A stretch of 43,676 nt of DNA from Caryophanales bacterium UBA6331 (GTDB lineage Bacteria; Bacillota_I; Bacilli_A; RF39; UBA660): contig DJSP01000086.1 of assembly GCA_002438065.1 (NCBI GenBank), forward strand, positions 1-43,676, written 5' to 3'. Position 1 is the first letter of the stretch, and each line of letters begins with the position of its first letter. Positions 9,451-18,457 of the stretch are shown here, piece by piece. The translations under genes and the position numbers were made by a program. The notes under the pieces are model-generated. The model was not told where the DNA came from. It did no database searches and worked only from the letters and a program-made list of their open reading frames with translations.

Positions 9451-9474
9451 AAAGAGTTCAAAAGAACTCTTTTT
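9451..9474 (+). terminator. Rho-independent terminator of the arc operon
   Basis: AAAGAGTTC, a four-A loop and GAACTCTTT form a 9-bp stem followed by a short T tract, 8 bases after the arcC-arcD stop codon. Confidence 0.85.
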
Positions 9475-9655
9475 ATACAATAGGAATTTCATACTAAAAA
9501 AATAATCCCGCTAAAAAGGCATGTAACAATATATTAAAAATGAACTAATGAATAATAAGAGTAAGATATATATAATTATTTTTAAGAATCTACTGCCAAA
9601 CTATTGCATTGGTTCTATGAAATTTAATGAAAAAAATATATCACTGAAGTAGAAA

Positions 9656-9694
9656 GAGAGGTGTAGTCGAGAATTATCCACTCGACATAGTATG
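9656..9694 (+). promoter_or_regulatory. Shine-Dalgarno site separated from its start codon by a stem-loop
   Basis: AGAGAGGTG (9656-9664) lies about 28 bases before the ATG at 9692, too far for normal initiation. Between them GTCGAG (9666-9671) and CTCGAC (9681-9686) form a perfect 6-bp stem with a 9-base loop. If the stem folds, the site is brought to about 8-9 bases from the ATG. This is the only good ribosome-binding sequence near the start. Confidence 0.5.
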
Positions 9695-11122
9695 AAAAAG
9701 AAAGTGTTTACAATTGTATTGTTAATATTTACTATATGTATTATATTAACAGGATGCACAAGAAATAAAAAGGATGAACTTGTATTAGTGACAGAGGCTG
9801 GTTTTGCTCCATATGAATATTATTCAAATGGTAAAATAGTAGGGGTAGATATAGATATAGCCCGTAAAATTGCTAAATATTTAAATAAAGAATTAGTAAT
9901 TAAAGATGTTGCTTTTGATTCAATAATAAATGAAGTAAAAACTAAAAAGAGTGATATAGGCGCAGCTGGTATTTCCTATACAGAAGAAAGAGCCTTAGAA
10001 GTAGATTTTACAATTAATTATGCATCTAGTAAACAAGTAATAATAGTTAAAAAGGATAGTTTAATAACAGATGTGACTAATTTACAAGGCAGGGTTGCAG
10101 TTCAATTAGGAACGATCGCCGATTCCTATTTGACAGAAAACAATCCAAATATAAATTTAATTCGCGAAAAAAAATTTTTAGCTGCCATCCAAGATTTAAA
10201 AGACAATAAGGTTGATGCAGTTGTAATGGATGAGTTGCCAGCTAAAAAATTAATTACTAACGATATGATTATACTTCCCAATCCACTCGTAGTAGATAAC
10301 TATGGAATGGTAGTATCAAAAGATAATAAAGAATTATTAGATGCATGCAATACTGTAATTGAGCGAATGAAAAATAATGGTGAAATAGATAATATTATTT
10401 TAACTCATATGGGTATAGACCAAAAAGTAAATAAAAATACAATTATAGATAGATTTTATAACAGTATTATATTAGACGGAAGATATAAATATATCTTAAA
10501 AGGGTTATTAAATACATTAACAATAGCGTTGGGTGCAGTTATATTAGGAGTTCTTTTAGGTACATTTCTTGCTATTATTAGAAATTATTATGATAATACT
10601 AAAAAATTAAAAATATTAAATATAATCGCAAAATTATATATAACAATTATAAGAGGAACACCTAGTATATTACAACTTATGATTATTTATTATGTAATAT
10701 TTAAATCAGTTTCTATTAACATAGTAATTGTCGGAATACTTGCGTTTGGAATAAATAGTGCAGCTTACGTAGCTGAAATCATAAGAGCTGGTTTAAACTC
10801 AGTTAATAGAGGTCAAATCGAAGCAGGCTATGCACTCGGCTTAGATTATAAAAAAGTAATAAGATATATAGTCTTACCACAAGCAATAAAGAATATTATT
10901 CCTGCCCTTGGAAATGAATTCATAACACTTGTAAAAGAAACTTCAGTAGGTGCTTATATAGGTATAGTTGAACTTACCAAAGCAAGTGATATAATTGCAT
11001 CTCGTACTTATGATTATTTCTTTCCATTAATTATAATCGCAATCATATACTTAATTATTACTTATGGTTTAAGTAAAATAGTTAATCTAATTGAAAAGAG
11101 GTTAAAAAATGTTAAAAATTAA
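9692..11122 (+). CDS. Polar amino-acid ABC importer, fused substrate-binding protein and permease
   Basis: The 476-residue protein starts with a lipoprotein signal (MKKKVFTIVLLIF to LTGC, lipid-anchored Cys near residue 22), which fixes the start. Residues about 33-250 form a family 3 extracellular solute-binding domain (FAPYEYYSNGKIVGVDIDIA, GAAGISYTEERALEVDF, AVQLGTIADSYL). Residues about 265-476 are a HisM/GlnP-type permease with five or so membrane segments and the EAA loop EAGYALGLDYKKVIRYIVLP. Such fusions are known from Streptococcus and Lactococcus GlnP systems. The binding domain probably sits outside the cell tethered to its own permease. The substrate cannot be read from sequence; neighbouring ADI genes make arginine a reasonable guess, glutamine another. 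The 3' end overlaps the ATPase gene by 14 bases. Confidence 0.9.
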   Translation: MKKKVFTIVLLIFTICIILTGCTRNKKDELVLVTEAGFAPYEYYSNGKIVGVDIDIARKIAKYLNKELVIKDVAFDSIINEVKTKKSDIGAAGISYTEERALEVDFTINYASSKQVIIVKKDSLITDVTNLQGRVAVQLGTIADSYLTENNPNINLIREKKFLAAIQDLKDNKVDAVVMDELPAKKLITNDMIILPNPLVVDNYGMVVSKDNKELLDACNTVIERMKNNGEIDNIILTHMGIDQKVNKNTIIDRFYNSIILDGRYKYILKGLLNTLTIALGAVILGVLLGTFLAIIRNYYDNTKKLKILNIIAKLYITIIRGTPSILQLMIIYYVIFKSVSINIVIVGILAFGINSAAYVAEIIRAGLNSVNRGQIEAGYALGLDYKKVIRYIVLPQAIKNIIPALGNEFITLVKETSVGAYIGIVELTKASDIIASRTYDYFFPLIIIAIIYLIITYGLSKIVNLIEKRLKNVKN

Positions 11123-11834
11123 GTCTTTAAAGAAAAATTTTGGCTCTAAAAAAGTGTTAAAAGGTATTGATTTAGAAGTAAACAAAGGAGATATTGTGGG
11201 TATAATAGGACCTAGTGGTTGTGGTAAATCGACACTTTTAAGAACCATAAATTTACTTGAAATACCAACAAGTGGAATAATTAATTTTGAAGGTAAAAAT
11301 TTAGATTTTAAAGATAATTTAACTTTAGTTAGAAGAAAAATAGGAATGTTATTTCAACAATTTAACTTATTTAGTAATATGACTGTAATTGAAAATATAA
11401 TTTTAGCCCCAGTAAAACTAAAGATATTAAAACATGATGAAGCAGTAAAAGAAGCAACAAGATTATTAAAGAAAATAGATTTATACGATAAAAAAGATTA
11501 CTATCCTTATGAACTATCAGGAGGACAACAGCAAAGAATAGCAATTATAAGAGCTCTTATTATGCATCCGGATTTAATGTTATTTGATGAACCAACATCA
11601 GCCTTAGATCCCGAAATGATAAGTGAAGTAACTAATTTAATGAAAGAAATAGCAAGTCAAGGAATGACCATGATAGTTGTATCCCATGAAATGAATTTTA
11701 TAAAAAAATTTGCAACCAAAATAATTTTTATGGAAGATGGGAAAATAATAGAACAAGGTACTAAAGAAGAAATATTTAATCATCCCAAAGATGAAAGACT
11801 AAAATCATTTTTATCAAAAGTAAAAAATATATAA
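11109..11834 (+). CDS. Polar amino-acid ABC importer ATPase (GlnQ/HisP family)
   Basis: The 241-residue ABC ATPase powers the importer encoded just upstream. Motifs: Walker A GPSGCGKST (about 33-41), Q-loop LFQQFNLF, signature LSGGQQQR (about 137), Walker B LMLFDEPTSALDP and the switch histidine in VVSHEM. The length and the TSALDPE sequence are typical of polar amino-acid importers. Translation starts within the permease frame, 14 bases before its stop, preceded by AAAGAGG, so the two are coupled. Confidence 0.94.
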   Translation: MLKIKSLKKNFGSKKVLKGIDLEVNKGDIVGIIGPSGCGKSTLLRTINLLEIPTSGIINFEGKNLDFKDNLTLVRRKIGMLFQQFNLFSNMTVIENIILAPVKLKILKHDEAVKEATRLLKKIDLYDKKDYYPYELSGGQQQRIAIIRALIMHPDLMLFDEPTSALDPEMISEVTNLMKEIASQGMTMIVVSHEMNFIKKFATKIIFMEDGKIIEQGTKEEIFNHPKDERLKSFLSKVKNI

Positions 11835-11846
11835 TTATTTAAAGGA

Positions 11847-11878
11847 AGAATTTGTAAGGTTTAATCAAATTCTTTTTA
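11847..11878 (+). terminator. Rho-independent terminator after the importer genes
   Basis: AGAATTTG (11847-11854) pairs with CAAATTCT (11866-11873) around an 11-base loop, followed by TTTTT. Confidence 0.8.
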
Positions 11879-11963
11879 TATAAATTTATTAAAATTACTA
11901 ATGATTATGAATACAAGTAATAGTCTAAAATTAACTAAAATTAAAAAAATGCGTTTAAAAAAA

Positions 11964-11992
11964 TTTACAACTAAAAATCTAAGTGTTATACT
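11964..11992 (+). promoter_or_regulatory. Sigma-A promoter of the ClpX-like ATPase gene
   Basis: TTTACA (11964-11969), a 17-bp spacer and TATACT (11987-11992), 35 bp before the start codon. Confidence 0.6.
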
Positions 11993-12027
11993 AAAAACAA
12001 TTTATTACAATTAGAAGGAGTATGAAA

Positions 12028-13662
12028 ATGGAATATGCAATAAAATATGTTAACATCAAAATAGATGAAGAAACAAATATCTTATTACCAAAAGAAATAA
12101 TAAAAGGTCGTGTAGAAGGTGAAAATTTTAAAACAAATAAGTATGCCTATAATTACATAACCAAGAGCAATATAAATACAAAATATTTAGTAGGTCCCTC
12201 ATTTACGATAGAACACATGAGAAATATGTATGCATTACCAGAAGAAGAATTTACTAATAAACAAGTTCTAGAACTAATTTTAATGGAAGCACAAGATACA
12301 ATAATCGTTTATAAAAATGGTAAATATGCCTTCTTAGATCTAAGTAGTTTAATTACCTCTTCTAAAAAGGTAGAATTATACCAAGTAATCGATGGTGAAT
12401 CATGCCTTTTCTTAAATCAAGATTCAGTTAATAATCTATTAACAATTAAAACAATAACCGAGTTAAAAGATAAGCTTAAATTTATGCGTGATAAAATATG
12501 TAAATTTGCTACGTATTCTGATAATTATGATATTGAAATTTTTGAACTAGCTGACGGTGTTAAAAGCAATATATACATGAAAGAAGTATTTGATGAAGAA
12601 GATAATCAAGAATTATTAAATGACGAAGTATCAAGTGAACTAGATAAATTAGACGATGTTAATACTAAAGATGATACATTCTCAGATATCAAAAATATGG
12701 TAACATCAACCAAAGAAACATCAGTTGAAGGACTATATAAATACTTAAAAGATAACATAATTGGGCATGATGAAGCCTTAAAAAAGATTGCAACAATTCT
12801 TTATATGAATTACACATCTAGTCCATTATTTGGAACTGAATCAATACTAATTCCTGGTCCAACTGGAACAGGAAAAACAGCCACATTCAACTGTGCTGCC
12901 AAGTACTTCGACGTTCCCTTTAGAAACATAAATACCTGTAATTTAGTCCCAGAAGGAATTGTCGGAACAACCCTAGAAGATGAATTCGAAGCCCTTATAA
13001 GTGAATGTAAAGGAAATATGAAATTAGCTGAAAAAGCAATTCTCGTATTTGATGAATTTGATAAAATCGGAGTAGATAAATTAGATACTAAGACTTCTCT
13101 AGTAAATATTTTCTTAAAAGCTTTAGAAGGTGGAAGATTCCCAATTTCTAGACAAATGAAAGAAACTCAAATATATAACACAGGTATGGCAAGTAAGATA
13201 TGTTTAGGTACATTCCAAGAAGCCTTCAAAAAAGAAACAGCACCAATTGGCTTTGGAAATAATGCACCTCTAGAAGAAGAACAATTTGATAAAACATTAT
13301 TGGTTAAAAAAGGATATTTTACATCAGAATTACTAACTAGATTTCAACATTTTATCCCTTACAAAAATTTAAGTGAAGAAGATAAAAAGAAAATTCTTTT
13401 AGAATCAAAACTAAGTTATTATCTAGCTAAAAAAGAAAGACTAAGTGTTCAATTTGGAATCGAAACAATAGGAGATGAAGAATTTGCTAAAGGAGTTCTA
13501 GAAGAAATAAAAAAACACGAAAAAAGCGTTAGAGACATGAACAACATAGTTGCTGATACATTCCTAGATATCGAATATGATATTTTATCAAATCAAGGAA
13601 AGTACAAAACATTAAAACTAACAAGAGATACCGTATCAAAAGGAAATTACGACTTATACTAA
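12028..13662 (+). CDS. AAA+ ATPase with a ClpX/HslU-like motor domain
   Basis: The protein has 544 residues from the ATG at 12028. That start was preferred over 12022 because GAAGGAG at 12014-12020 is 7 bases from it but only 1 base from the earlier ATG. Residues about 1-230 match no family I recognise and end in an acidic Asp/Glu-rich linker. The motor follows: GPTGTGKT Walker A (about 277-284), a ClpX-like substrate loop region (NLVPEGIVGTTLEDEF), Walker B ILVFDEFDKIG (about 338) and ELLTRFQHFIPYKNLSEED near the C-terminal lid, as in ClpX. The ClpX zinc domain is absent. It may be an unfoldase or remodelling ATPase. No protease subunit lies beside it, and the target is unknown. Confidence 0.75.
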   Translation: MEYAIKYVNIKIDEETNILLPKEIIKGRVEGENFKTNKYAYNYITKSNINTKYLVGPSFTIEHMRNMYALPEEEFTNKQVLELILMEAQDTIIVYKNGKYAFLDLSSLITSSKKVELYQVIDGESCLFLNQDSVNNLLTIKTITELKDKLKFMRDKICKFATYSDNYDIEIFELADGVKSNIYMKEVFDEEDNQELLNDEVSSELDKLDDVNTKDDTFSDIKNMVTSTKETSVEGLYKYLKDNIIGHDEALKKIATILYMNYTSSPLFGTESILIPGPTGTGKTATFNCAAKYFDVPFRNINTCNLVPEGIVGTTLEDEFEALISECKGNMKLAEKAILVFDEFDKIGVDKLDTKTSLVNIFLKALEGGRFPISRQMKETQIYNTGMASKICLGTFQEAFKKETAPIGFGNNAPLEEEQFDKTLLVKKGYFTSELLTRFQHFIPYKNLSEEDKKKILLESKLSYYLAKKERLSVQFGIETIGDEEFAKGVLEEIKKHEKSVRDMNNIVADTFLDIEYDILSNQGKYKTLKLTRDTVSKGNYDLY

Positions 13663-13717
13663 AAGTTGTAATTTTTTTCTTTCCAAATAAATGATATACT
13701 TAAATTGGTGATAAACA

Positions 13718-14434
13718 ATGTTTATAAATGAATCATATCCAACTAAAACTTATGTGGAGGAAAACATAATAAACGAGATTAAAACAAAAATAACTTTTGA
13801 CATAGAATTAACACTAGAAGAAGAAAATATATTATTAGATTATTTGATAACCAAATGCTGGGAGGATATTGAAAATTATTTTAACATAGATACAACTTCG
13901 AATCCATTAACAAATAAATGTGATTATGCTCAGAAAGTTCTAGGAAAATCTTTAGAAAATTTAGGTATAACAGTTTATCCAAAAGAAACAGGTGAAACCA
14001 TAATGCCACATGTTATTGGACACTCATTTCTAATAGTTAAATTTTCTAACCATAGTTACATAGTTGATCCAACATACAGACAATTCTTAACTTTAAATGG
14101 TTGCAATCCTAAAAACTTTATAATATATAATAATCGAATTTTAAAAACACCAGATCCAGGATTATTTATAATTCAATCTGAACAAGGAAAAAGATTAGCC
14201 GATACATTAGTTGCAAAAGGATATATTACATTATCAGAAGAAAATGCAAAATTATATTGTGATTCATTCTATTATACAAATCAAGGCACATATTTAGAAA
14301 ATGGTAAAATTCCCATTTCAAACATTGATGGAAGCATTTACTTAAATAGTTTACTTAAAGAAAATCACAAATATGCGACATCGGATGAACGTTTCAACAA
14401 ATTATATCCATCAAAGAAAGAAGTGTCAAAATGA
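13718..14434 (+). CDS. Transglutaminase-like (papain-fold) protein
   Basis: The 238-residue protein has a Cys-His-Asp arrangement typical of the transglutaminase/papain fold: Cys68 in NKCDYAQ, His102 in GHSFLIV and Asp117 in YIVDPTYRQF. The order and spacing fit, and the VDPT after the final strand is characteristic. There is no signal peptide, so the protein is probably cytoplasmic. GGTGAT precedes the ATG. The last 4 bases overlap the U32 gene (ATGA), so the two are co-translated. It could act as a cysteine peptidase or acyl transferase; the substrate is unknown. Confidence 0.6.
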   Translation: MFINESYPTKTYVEENIINEIKTKITFDIELTLEEENILLDYLITKCWEDIENYFNIDTTSNPLTNKCDYAQKVLGKSLENLGITVYPKETGETIMPHVIGHSFLIVKFSNHSYIVDPTYRQFLTLNGCNPKNFIIYNNRILKTPDPGLFIIQSEQGKRLADTLVAKGYITLSEENAKLYCDSFYYTNQGTYLENGKIPISNIDGSIYLNSLLKENHKYATSDERFNKLYPSKKEVSK

Positions 14435-16635
14435 AGCATGAATTATTAGTCCCTGTTGGAAACAAAGAATCTTTAATATATGCAATAAATAATGGAGCCG
14501 ATGCCGTTTATCTTGCTGGTAAAAAATATGGTGCTCGCGCATTTGCTGAAAATTTTACCTTAGAAGAAATAGCAGAAGCAACAAATTTATGCCACCTTTA
14601 TGGTGTTAAAATTTTTATAACTGTAAATACCTTAATTTACGAATCAGAGTTTTCTTCCTGTCTAGAATATATTGAATCCCTTCACAAAATAGGAGTAGAT
14701 GCTTTAATTCTTCAAGATATCGGATTAATTTCGGTTGTTCATAAAATGTTTCCTAATTTAGAAATTCATGCTTCAACTCAAATGCACAACCATTCTAAAG
14801 AAAATATTAAATTTCTTGAAAGTCTAGGTGTAAAAAGAGTCGTTTTTACTAGAGAACTTTCATTAGATTTTATTAATGACTTAGATACCACAATGGAAAA
14901 AGAAGCATTTATTCATGGATCCTTATGCATTAGTTATTCTGGCCAATGTTATTTTTCTAAATGCATTCTAAATCGAAGTGCTAATCGTGGTGAATGTGCT
15001 GGAATGTGTAGATTAAAATATAACTTATTAGAAGATGATAGGCTTGTCAATAATTCTGACAAATATCTTTTAAGTCCTAAAGATTTATGCAGTGTTGAAA
15101 ACTTTAAGAAACTAATGGATTCCAATATCTATTCCTTTAAAATTGAAGGAAGAATGAAATCCCCTGCTTATGTTGGTATCGTAACTAAAATATATCGTAA
15201 TCTAATAGATGACTACGAAAATGGCAAAGAATTACAAGTCCTTCAAACTGACCTAGATGAGCTTAAATCAATTTTTTATCGAGGATACACTCCTGGATTC
15301 CTATTTAATAATGAAGATATAATGAACTATGAATCATCTAACCATATTGGTTTATATGCTGGTAAAATTACTAAAGTAACGCCTAAAAAACTTGCTATCA
15401 AATTAGATACCGATTTAAAACAAGGCGACTCAATTCGTTTCAAAAATATCAATAAAGGAATAACTTTAAACTTTATCTATGATTCTAAAGATAATCTAAT
15501 AAGTAACGGAACTAAAGGAACAACAATTTATTTAGATAATTTCTTAAATTTAACTAAAGAAGATGAAATATATCTTACATCTCCTAAACTCCAATTAGAA
15601 ACAAACATAACAAAGAAAATAAACATTTCTATGAATTTTACCGCTAACCTAAATGAAAAGATAAAATTAGAAGTAAGTGATGAAATAAATAATGTAACAG
15701 TTTATGGTGAGCCACCTCTAGAAGCAATTAACCAACCAATAACTAAAGAAAATATTGAAAAAAGTCTAACCAAAACTGGAACAACACCATACAAAGTAAG
15801 TTCTTTAAATATAAATATTTCTGATAATCTATTCATTCGTAACATCGATTTAAATAATTTAAGAAGAGAAGCTTTAGAAGAATTATCTCTAAAAAGAACG
15901 AAAGTTTCTAAAGAGTTTATTAAAAACAATTACAAAGAAAATTCACAAAATATTCCCAAAACAAAAGAAATATATGTTTTAGCAAGAACCAAAGAACAAA
16001 TTAATGTATTAAAAAACTATCCCGTTAAAATAATTGTTGATAAATTAGATTTACTTGAGCCAAACTTTATTTATAAAATTCCTAGAAACCTACTAACTTA
16101 TCCAAAATATACTGGAAAAGTTTTAAATACATCATATGCTAGCATGGTAGAAAATCCCGGCAACATCGGTGATTATTTCTTAAACATTACTAATCATTAT
16201 GCCCTAAATTTAGCACATAAGTACAACTCTATGGTAACTCTTTCATTTGAAAATGATTTTGACGAATTAAAAAACATAATGAAAAACTATCCAACTTCAA
16301 ATACTGGATTATTAATTTACGGTAAAATTGAACTTATGATTATGAAAGCCTGTCTTCTAAAAAACGCATTTAAAGAAAAAAACTGCCACATTTGTAAAGA
16401 CAACAAAACATATAAATTGATAGATCGTAACAAGGAAGAATACGAAATATTAACATCACCTCAAACTCATACATCCTACATTTTAAATTGTCATACTACT
16501 AACCTAATTGATAAAATACCAAACTATCAAGAACTAGGTATCACTAATTTCAGAGTAGATTTATCAAATGAAACAGCCAAAGAAACAGTAAATATAATAG
16601 AACAAATTATGTCAAAATTTAACATTAACAACTAA
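14431..16635 (+). CDS. U32 family peptidase / RNA hydroxylase-like protein (RlhA type)
   Basis: The 734-residue protein begins ELLVPVGNKESLIYAINNG as in U32 proteins. The family signature is near residues 155-195: E-x-FIHGSLCISYSGQC, then RSANRGECAGMCR, with Cys residues likely to bind an iron-sulfur cluster. The long C-terminal part after about residue 380 fits the DUF3656-type extension found in RlhA (YdcP). Members of this family were first called collagenases. RlhA hydroxylates a 23S rRNA cytidine and the related TrhP acts on tRNA U34 using prephenate. An RNA hydroxylation role is therefore more likely than proteolysis, but this is family inference. The gene overlaps the previous one by 4 bases. 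Confidence 0.85.
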   Translation: MKHELLVPVGNKESLIYAINNGADAVYLAGKKYGARAFAENFTLEEIAEATNLCHLYGVKIFITVNTLIYESEFSSCLEYIESLHKIGVDALILQDIGLISVVHKMFPNLEIHASTQMHNHSKENIKFLESLGVKRVVFTRELSLDFINDLDTTMEKEAFIHGSLCISYSGQCYFSKCILNRSANRGECAGMCRLKYNLLEDDRLVNNSDKYLLSPKDLCSVENFKKLMDSNIYSFKIEGRMKSPAYVGIVTKIYRNLIDDYENGKELQVLQTDLDELKSIFYRGYTPGFLFNNEDIMNYESSNHIGLYAGKITKVTPKKLAIKLDTDLKQGDSIRFKNINKGITLNFIYDSKDNLISNGTKGTTIYLDNFLNLTKEDEIYLTSPKLQLETNITKKINISMNFTANLNEKIKLEVSDEINNVTVYGEPPLEAINQPITKENIEKSLTKTGTTPYKVSSLNINISDNLFIRNIDLNNLRREALEELSLKRTKVSKEFIKNNYKENSQNIPKTKEIYVLARTKEQINVLKNYPVKIIVDKLDLLEPNFIYKIPRNLLTYPKYTGKVLNTSYASMVENPGNIGDYFLNITNHYALNLAHKYNSMVTLSFENDFDELKNIMKNYPTSNTGLLIYGKIELMIMKACLLKNAFKEKNCHICKDNKTYKLIDRNKEEYEILTSPQTHTSYILNCHTTNLIDKIPNYQELGITNFRVDLSNETAKETVNIIEQIMSKFNINN

Positions 16636-16665
16636 TTACATACATAATAATTAATAGGTGATCTA

Positions 16666-17040
16666 TTGGAAAAATATATTATCCTAACAATTATTATGTT
16701 TTTAATTATCACAAAATCTTTAATAACCGATTATCAAACAAGAATGTTAATAAATCAAAACTTATCAACATATTATTTAAAATATCAAAATATCGATAGT
16801 AGTTATATTGAAATAAAACATACCCAAAGCGAAAATAAAGTCTTCATTTCCATCTATCGCTTAACCACCTTTACCGGAACAATTACCAAGAAGAAAAACA
16901 ACGTTATTTACATTAAAGCCTTAGATCCTAATAACCATAATATTTACTTCAAGTTCAACTTAAATACGAAAATTTTAACAGTAACCAAATCCAACTGGCT
17001 TTATCTAAGCAAAGGTGATACATTTAACTTTAATCTCTAA
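16666..17040 (+). CDS. Small single-span membrane protein, unknown
   Basis: The 124-residue protein starts at a TTG (16666) after AGGTGATC; no ATG with a ribosome-binding site is near. Residues about 4-22 are a hydrophobic segment. The rest is a short beta-rich domain that might be an OB-like fold (FTGTITKKKNNVIYIKAL). It lies between the U32 gene and yabG with short gaps, so it is probably in the same transcript. I do not recognise the family. Confidence 0.6.
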   Translation: MEKYIILTIIMFLIITKSLITDYQTRMLINQNLSTYYLKYQNIDSSYIEIKHTQSENKVFISIYRLTTFTGTITKKKNNVIYIKALDPNNHNIYFKFNLNTKILTVTKSNWLYLSKGDTFNFNL

Positions 17041-17085
17041 AATTCTAAAATACTAATTTCAAACATATATTTAATTGGTGATATC

Positions 17086-17856
17086 ATGAATTTTAAAATA
17101 GGTGATTTAGTTACTCGCAATAGTTATAATAATGATATAGTCTTTAAAATCATAAACATCTCTGATAGTATCGCTTACTTAAAAGGAACTAATATAAGAT
17201 TATATGCCGACAGTAAATTAGATGATTTAAAAATTTACGATAAACAAGATATTGATGATTTTGCCGATAGTATCGAAGAAGAACATTTAGATCGTGATTC
17301 ATTTTTTTATTTACCTGCTAAACTTTTACATCTTGATTCTGATGAAAGTTACATTAATAAATGTCTAAATTACTACAAACGAAACAAATTACAAGCCGTC
17401 GGAAAATTAGTAACTGAAGAAGAATTGCCCAATAAAATTATCAAATTTCTAAAAGAATACAATCCCGACATTGTCATAATTACCGGTCACGATTCCTACT
17501 TTTCCAAGAAAAATGATAAAAATAATCTCGATAACTATCGTAACTCTAAATATTTTTGCGAGGCCGTATCTAAAGCGAGAAACTATGAAAAAAATCATGA
17601 TAAATTAGTAATTATAGCTGGCGCTTGTCAAAGTAATTATGAAGCCCTAATTAAAAGTGGTGCTGACTTTGCATCAAGCCCTAAAAGAGTAAATATTCAT
17701 GCTCTTGATCCTGCTATAATTGCAACCACAATCGCACTAACCGATAAATCTAAACCAATAGATTTAATAAGTTTATTAAACAAAACCAAATATGGTTCAA
17801 ATGGAATGGGAGGCTTAATGGGAAATGGACTTATGTATGTGGGGTATCCAAGATGA
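17086..17856 (+). CDS. yabG: Sporulation-specific protease YabG
   Basis: The 256-residue protein begins with GDLVTRNSYNNDIVFKI, the typical YabG N terminus, followed by IVIITGHDSYF and VIIAGACQSNYEALIKSGADFASSPKRVNIHALDP in separate blocks. In Bacillus YabG is made in the mother cell and trims coat proteins before cross-linking. It is somewhat shorter than the roughly 290 residues of the Bacillus protein. GGTGAT stands 4 bases before the ATG. The TGA stop overlaps the veg start (ATGA), the same gene order as in Bacillus. Confidence 0.9.
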   Translation: MNFKIGDLVTRNSYNNDIVFKIINISDSIAYLKGTNIRLYADSKLDDLKIYDKQDIDDFADSIEEEHLDRDSFFYLPAKLLHLDSDESYINKCLNYYKRNKLQAVGKLVTEEELPNKIIKFLKEYNPDIVIITGHDSYFSKKNDKNNLDNYRNSKYFCEAVSKARNYEKNHDKLVIIAGACQSNYEALIKSGADFASSPKRVNIHALDPAIIATTIALTDKSKPIDLISLLNKTKYGSNGMGGLMGNGLMYVGYPR

Positions 17857-18062
17857 TTGATGCAATAAAAAATGATATAAAAAATCATTTAAATAGAGAA
17901 GTTAAAGTAGTTTCCAAAGAAAATCGTAACAAGACAGATGTATTTTACGGCTATGTATCTGAAATTTATTCACACGTTTTCTTAGTAAGTAATGGTAGTA
18001 GTAAAAAAAGTTATTCATATTCTGATATTCTAAGTAAAGATATTCAAGTCACTTTTATGTAA
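17853..18062 (+). CDS. veg: Veg protein
   Basis: The 69-residue protein overlaps yabG by 4 bases. It contains IKNHLNREVKVVSKENRNK, then YVSEIYSHVFLV and SYSYSDILSKDIQVTF, matching the small SH3-like Veg family. Bacillus Veg is about 86 residues, affects biofilm matrix genes and is strongly transcribed. Here it is shorter at both ends but has the core. Position directly after yabG supports the call. Confidence 0.8.
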   Translation: MIDAIKNDIKNHLNREVKVVSKENRNKTDVFYGYVSEIYSHVFLVSNGSSKKSYSYSDILSKDIQVTFM

Positions 18063-18068
18063 AATCTA

Positions 18069-18097
18069 TTGCTTTTTTTTAAATCATAGAATAAAAT
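18069..18097 (+). promoter_or_regulatory. Possible promoter of spoVG
   Basis: TTGCTT (18069-18074) and TAAAAT (18092-18097) are 17 bp apart, 41 bp before the spoVG start. The -35 match is poor. A sigma-H promoter, as used in Bacillus, was not recognised. Confidence 0.3.
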
Positions 18098-18138
18098 TAA
18101 ATTAAAGATTGAAGACAATCTTGAAAGGAGTGAATGTT

Positions 18139-18396
18139 ATGAAGATTACATCTGTAAACGTTCGTAAAATTGAAAAAGACGGTTCTCGTATGAAAGGTAT
18201 AGCATCTGTATTATTAGATGATGCATTCGCTGTACATGATATTAGAATCATAGAAGGAGATAATGGTTTATTTATAGCTATGCCTAGTAGAAAAACTAGC
18301 ACTGGCGGTTACAAAGATATTGCTCATCCAATTAATCCTGAAGTACGTAAACAATTTGAAGACGCTATTTTAGAAGCATATAAAACAGCTGAATAA
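18139..18396 (+). CDS. spoVG: SpoVG RNA-binding regulator
   Basis: The 85-residue protein is a near full-length SpoVG: MKITSVNVRKI, GIASVLLDDAFAVHDIRI, GLFIAMPSRK and DIAHPINPEVR are all family hallmarks. The ATG at 18139 follows AAGGAG at the right distance; an upstream ATG at 18109 adds unrelated residues and lacks a site. SpoVG is a small dimeric nucleic-acid-binding regulator of sporulation and cell envelope genes. It has its own terminator and seems to be monocistronic. Confidence 0.95.
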   Translation: MKITSVNVRKIEKDGSRMKGIASVLLDDAFAVHDIRIIEGDNGLFIAMPSRKTSTGGYKDIAHPINPEVRKQFEDAILEAYKTAE

Positions 18397-18423
18397 ATTC
18401 ACTTTCATAGTGAATTTTTTTAT
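18395..18423 (+). terminator. Rho-independent terminator of spoVG
   Basis: AAATTCACT (18395-18403) and AGTGAATTT (18409-18417) form a 9-bp stem with loop TTCAT, followed by T residues. The stem begins within the stop codon. Confidence 0.88.
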
Positions 18424-18457
18424 TTCCATATTCATATATTTAAACTGGAGGATATCT

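Noticed and set aside
9480..9655. Possible riboswitch leader before the amino-acid importer
   Set aside because: No lysine, glycine or T-box conserved boxes could be found. Only the small stem near the start codon is supported.
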